Positions 61,335 to 64,000 of a stretch of 64,000 nt of DNA are shown here, piece by piece. Location of the stretch: assembly GCA_963800975.1 (NCBI GenBank), contig CAWDDB010000020.1, forward strand, positions 213,075 to 277,074, written 5' to 3'. Each line of letters begins with the position of its first letter. Position 1 is the stretch's first letter. A model generated the notes under the pieces. That model was not told the DNA's origin. It worked only from the letters and a program-made list of their open reading frames with translations, and did no database searches. Both the position numbers and the translations under genes were made by a program. Source of the stretch: JALYGY01 sp963800975 (GTDB taxonomy: Bacteria > Actinomycetota > Rubrobacteria > Rubrobacterales > Rubrobacteraceae).

Positions 61335-62651
61335 TCACACCTCGCGCAGCGGGTCTCGGTAGGTCTCCTTTATCCTGGAGACCACAACCAGCGTAACGAC
61401 CGCCGCGATGATGAGGTAAATGGCAGGCGCGAGATTGTTACCGGTCCGGTCTATCAGGAAGGTAGCGATGAAGGGAGCCGTCCCGCCGAAGGCGGCGACC
61501 GCCAGGTTGTAGCTGACCCCGAGGGCGCTGTAGCGCACGTTGGTGGGGAACATCTCGACCAGGGCCGTAGGCCCTGGACCCGAAAATAGCGAGATGATCG
61601 CACCGAAGACGACCTGCGCCAGCACGATGAGTAAGAAGGTCCCCGTCGAGACCAGCAGGAAGAGCGGGTAGGTGAGGAGCGCCATGAGCGCGGTGGAGGC
61701 GATCAGGAGCCGCTTCCTGCCGATGCGGTCGGAGAGAGCTCCCGTGAACGGGATGAGCGTCATCAGCACGACGAGGCCTATGGCGTTGGAGGTGAGCGCC
61801 AGAGAGAGCGGCAGGCCTAGAATCTCGGACACGTAGGTCGGCATGTAGGTCAGCAACATGTAGTAGGAGACAGTCCAGGCTATGGTGAAGCCGATGGCCG
61901 TCAAGCTCTCTCTCCAGTGGGCGGTGAAGGACTGCTTGATGGGCGCATCCGCCACCTCGTCTTTCTCCTCGATTACCCGGAATGCGGGCGTGTCCTCGAG
62001 CCGGAGCCTAAGGTACAGACCCACCACCCCGACCAGGATCCCAAGTATGAAGGGAATGCGCCAGCCCCAGGCGTTGAGCGCGTCCTCGGAGAGCACGGCG
62101 CCGAGCACGCTTCCTATGGCCGAGCCCGTGAGCAGGCCCGCCACGATGCTGAACTGCTGCCAGCTGCCGTAGAGTCCCCTGTTAGTCTCCGGCGCGTACT
62201 CGACCATGAACGCGGCCGAGCCGCTCCACTCTCCGCCGGCCGAGAGCCCTTGCAACAGACGCGCCACGACTAGCAGGATCGGAGCCAGCACTCCAACCTG
62301 CGCGTACGTCGGCAAGACCCCTATCATGAGGGTCGCTACGCCCATCAGGATCACCGCCACCGCCAGGGTGGTCCGCCGCCCGACCTTATCCCCGTAGTGG
62401 CCGAAGATGAACGCCCCAAGGGGCCGCATGAAGAACGCCACGGCGAAGACCGCGAAGGTCGCCAGGAGCGACGTCACCCGGTTCTCCGACGGGAAGAACT
62501 GTCCCGCGATTATCGTCGCGAAGTACCCATAGACCGCGAAGTCGTACCATTCTATGAAGTTGCCTATCGCCCCGGCTGTGACCGCCTTCCTCGCCACCGC
62601 AGGTTCTACGCTAGCGTCCACGTCTACTCCTCCCTTTACCTTCTGCGACAT
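61335..62651 (-). CDS. MHS-family MFS transporter
   Basis: This intact 438-residue metabolite:H+ symporter has the family opening AIGNFIEWYDFAVYGYFATII, RPLGAFIFGHYGDKVGRR, GLSAGGEWSGSAAFMVEYAP and FTGALSDRIGRKR. The set covers shikimate, proline/betaine, citrate and alpha-ketoglutarate carriers. It is the first gene of the leftward operon that includes the SDR, two peptidases and the ketopantoate-reductase-like gene, so its substrate is likely the starting compound for these enzymes. AAGGGAGGAG lies further downstream in the N-terminal part; ATG at 62651 is the natural start. Confidence 0.92.
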   Translation of the reverse strand: MSQKVKGGVDVDASVEPAVARKAVTAGAIGNFIEWYDFAVYGYFATIIAGQFFPSENRVTSLLATFAVFAVAFFMRPLGAFIFGHYGDKVGRRTTLAVAVILMGVATLMIGVLPTYAQVGVLAPILLVVARLLQGLSAGGEWSGSAAFMVEYAPETNRGLYGSWQQFSIVAGLLTGSAIGSVLGAVLSEDALNAWGWRIPFILGILVGVVGLYLRLRLEDTPAFRVIEEKDEVADAPIKQSFTAHWRESLTAIGFTIAWTVSYYMLLTYMPTYVSEILGLPLSLALTSNAIGLVVLMTLIPFTGALSDRIGRKRLLIASTALMALLTYPLFLLVSTGTFLLIVLAQVVFGAIISLFSGPGPTALVEMFPTNVRYSALGVSYNLAVAAFGGTAPFIATFLIDRTGNNLAPAIYLIIAAVVTLVVVSRIKETYRDPLREV

Positions 62652-62796
62652 CTTTCAGGCGATTCTTGTTTACTTTATGGCAAGACCGCACGCCGGTCCA
62701 CCGAACCGGCACCGCCCGCCCGTATCCCGGACGACTCGAGCGCGCGTGTGCGAGAATGGCCGACCGGAAAGGCCGGTGCAACCCAGGGAGGACGAG

Positions 62797-63030
62797 ATGA
62801 AAACGCTGGTGCGCGCGGCGGGCATCGTCGACGGGACAGGCAGTGTTTACCGCCCCAGCGCCGCGCTGTTGATGGAAGGCGGCCGCCTCCTCGCCAGGAA
62901 TGTCAATCCCAAGATAGTTCGGGAGATGTTAGGGCACGCCAACATCTCCCAGACGATGGACACTTGCTCTCACGTTCTTCCGAGCATGCAAGAGACGGCC
63001 GCAAGCGCCATGCAGGAGGCACTGGGCTGA
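62797..63030 (+). pseudogene. Chimeric remnant: amidohydrolase start fused to tyrosine-integrase end
   Basis: Codons 1-31 or so (MKTLVRAAGIVDGTG, then SAALLMEGG) match the start of an imidazolonepropionase-like amidohydrolase, with GGGAGG before the ATG. From about residue 32 the sequence is the C-terminal end of a phage-type tyrosine recombinase (NVNPKIVREMLGHANISQT, TMDTCSHVLP, MQETAASAMQEALG). The catalytic Tyr of the DTYSHV motif is Cys here, so the integrase part is dead. The 77-residue frame is open but not a known fusion. It ends 78 bp from tRNA-Gln, a typical integrase target, suggesting a relic of an excised or decayed element. Confidence 0.75.
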
Positions 63031-63107
63031 ACGGGTTGCAGTAGATCGGTCTGGTGGGGACGCCGGGCCGACTTGATCTTCCTATTTTTTTGCAGGTAAC
63101 TCTTTAG

Positions 63108-63178
63108 CTGCCGGAGAAGGATTCGAACCTTCACTAACTGATCCAGAGTCAGTCGTGCTGCCGTTACACCATCCGGCA
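63108..63178 (-). tRNA. tRNA-Gln(CTG)
   Basis: The 71-base reverse-strand sequence folds as a cloverleaf: acceptor TGCCGGA/TCCGGCA, D-arm GTGT...GCAC, anticodon stem ACTGA/TCAGT with loop CTCTGGA (anticodon CTG, reads CAG) and T-arm GAAGG-TTCGAAT-CCTTC. The discriminator base is G, as for glutamine tRNAs. CCA is not encoded. An integrase relic lies beside it. Confidence 0.95.
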
Positions 63179-63298
63179 TGGCAACGCGGCGTATTGTAAC
63201 GTGCGATAGGTTGTCCGTCGAGCCCAGTGGTGATCGGTGGGAGTCGCTTACCGACGGGTTTGACCAGGATCGGGTGGGACCTACTGACGAGCCGAACA

Positions 63299-63682
63299 TT
63301 ATCGGTCGGGGTCGCCGCCTATGGGGAGGGATCTGATCCGGACCCGTTCGTCCTCGATCACCACAACGCTTCCTCGCTCGAGGGAATCCTCTACTCGCGG
63401 CAACTGTCCCAGGATGAGCTCTGCTTGCTCATCCGGCCGACGTCCCGAGGAGCGGCGAAGGAGGATGACGGAGGGTTCGACGGTCTTCCTGAGCGCCGGA
63501 ATCGTCCCGAAATCCGTGTCGGCGGAGACGATGATGCGACCTTCTCGCGCGGCCAGCTCGAAGATGTCCTCGTCGGTAGCCGCCTGCATCCCAAGATCCC
63601 TCACGTGCAAGACATCCTGTCCGGTCGCCGCTAACTTCCTGGCGACGACCGGCGAGAGACCGTTGTCTATGAGAATTCGCAA
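63299..63682 (-). CDS. DUF5615 PIN-like toxin
   Basis: This 127-residue protein has the Mut7-C/DUF5615 fold, with an acidic start (LIDNGLSPVVARKL, with Asp6), an acidic cluster in HVRDLGMQAATDEDIF and VSADTDFGTIP. These acidic residues form the PIN-like nuclease site. It lies 15 bp downstream of a DUF433 gene, the usual antitoxin partner. Predicted action is RNA cleavage when freed from the antitoxin. ATG at 63682 is the natural start. Confidence 0.9.
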   Translation of the reverse strand: MRILIDNGLSPVVARKLAATGQDVLHVRDLGMQAATDEDIFELAAREGRIIVSADTDFGTIPALRKTVEPSVILLRRSSGRRPDEQAELILGQLPRVEDSLERGSVVVIEDERVRIRSLPIGGDPDR

Positions 63683-63697
63683 GCGGAGAACGGCGGC

Positions 63698-63919
63698 TCA
63701 GACGAGCGGTATCTCCCGCTCCCTGACCGCCTCAGCAGCGTAGCGCAGCGCCTCTCGGATGTCTTCGGGTTCGAGATCCGAGTAGGCGTCCAGGATCTCC
63801 TCTTCGCTCATGCCGTCCGCGACCATCCCTACCACCGTCGCCACCGATATCCTGAGCCCGCGGATGGAGAGCGCTCCCCCCATCTTGCCGGGTTCTACTG
63901 TTATGCGGCCGAAGGCCAT
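63698..63919 (-). CDS. DUF433 family antitoxin
   Basis: This 73-residue protein has the DUF433 helix-turn-helix-like pattern: GRITVEPGKMGGALSIRGLRI (usually GKPVIRGTRI), then VVGMVADGMSEEEILDAYSDLEPEDIREAL. It should bind its own promoter and the DUF5615 toxin. The ATG at 63919 precedes the toxin gene with a 15-bp gap. The Gly-Lys-Pro part of the motif is altered to GKMGG. Confidence 0.9.
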   Translation of the reverse strand: MAFGRITVEPGKMGGALSIRGLRISVATVVGMVADGMSEEEILDAYSDLEPEDIREALRYAAEAVREREIPLV

Positions 63920-64000
63920 GTCGCCGGCGACACCTTCCCTGGTCTCTTCGCTTGCAGAGCCTTATTGTACCCGGCCTCACGCACAAGCTCGTACTAGCCC

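Noticed and set aside
62652..63107. A second copy of part of tRNA-Gln that would mark an attachment site
   Set aside because: No stretch matching the tRNA 3' end was found in the window outside the tRNA itself.

Overview
The window is high-GC DNA from an actinobacterium, most likely a Rubrobacter-like soil organism. This is judged from gene content, not a search: a predicted F420-dependent luciferase-like oxidoreductase, an ECF42-type sigma factor with its DGPF/YCII partner, a MalT-type LuxR regulator, Tat and lipoprotein exports, frequent GTG/TTG starts, and many short operons with 1-8 bp overlaps. No rRNA, CRISPR array or intact mobile element was seen. The only RNA gene is tRNA-Gln(CTG) at 63108-63178.

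Layout. (1) 1-20.3 kb is mixed housekeeping and surface functions: a partial M24 peptidase, a Tat-exported penicillin-acylase family protein, a NarL/DevS-like two-component pair, CPBP protease, a PIG-L deacetylase with CBM9-like tail (frameshifted), an FMN reductase, hydrolases, a ParB-like protein, a MalT-type regulator, an MFS carrier, a DUF2795 protein, a lone receiver and an HtrA-like lipoprotein. (2) 20.8-23.5 kb holds a TPR-AAA+ ATPase overlapping a TPR membrane protein, the least-explained locus here. (3) 23.6-26.7 kb is an ECF42 sigma locus (YCII protein, sigma factor, DUF1761 membrane protein, SMP-30 lactonase). Two promoters there share a TGTC(G/T)A-17-CGTC pattern. (4) 26.9-32.4 kb holds a TetR/quinone oxidoreductase pair with twin operators, a nucleotidyltransferase, an LLM oxidoreductase and a YbfB-type carrier.

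(5) 32.5-46.8 kb is a large catabolic operon with its own GntR regulator. It holds two MmgE/PrpD proteins, two FAD dehydrogenases (one TcuA-like), a dihydropyrimidinase-like hydrolase, an isochorismatase-fold amidase, a PrpB-like lyase, an MHS carrier, a cupin, an MBL protein, an asparaginase and an ornithine-cyclodeaminase family protein. A triple GTATAC repeat sits at its promoter. (6) 46.8-56.2 kb is a second catabolic block around an IclR regulator. Running leftward are a dihydroorotase-like protein, a third MmgE/PrpD, an orotate PRTase paralog, an M20 carbamoylase and a degenerate PRTase-like protein. Running rightward are PyrK-like, PyrD-like and an MFS carrier. The set matches the enzymes of fermentative orotate breakdown (orotate, dihydroorotate, N-carbamoyl-aspartate, aspartate), which makes this block the best candidate for an unusual pathway. 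(7) 56.5-62.7 kb is a leftward operon with an MHS carrier, SDR, M20 and M28 peptidases and a ketopantoate-reductase-like protein. (8) 62.8-64 kb has an integrase-tail/amidohydrolase chimera beside tRNA-Gln and a DUF433/DUF5615 toxin-antitoxin pair.

A striking technical or evolutionary feature is a dense run of single-base indels, nearly all extra bases, between 34.4 and 41.4 kb, with isolated cases near 9.54 and 47.88 kb. Most affected genes keep full conserved sequence on both sides of the break, so consensus error is more likely than decay.
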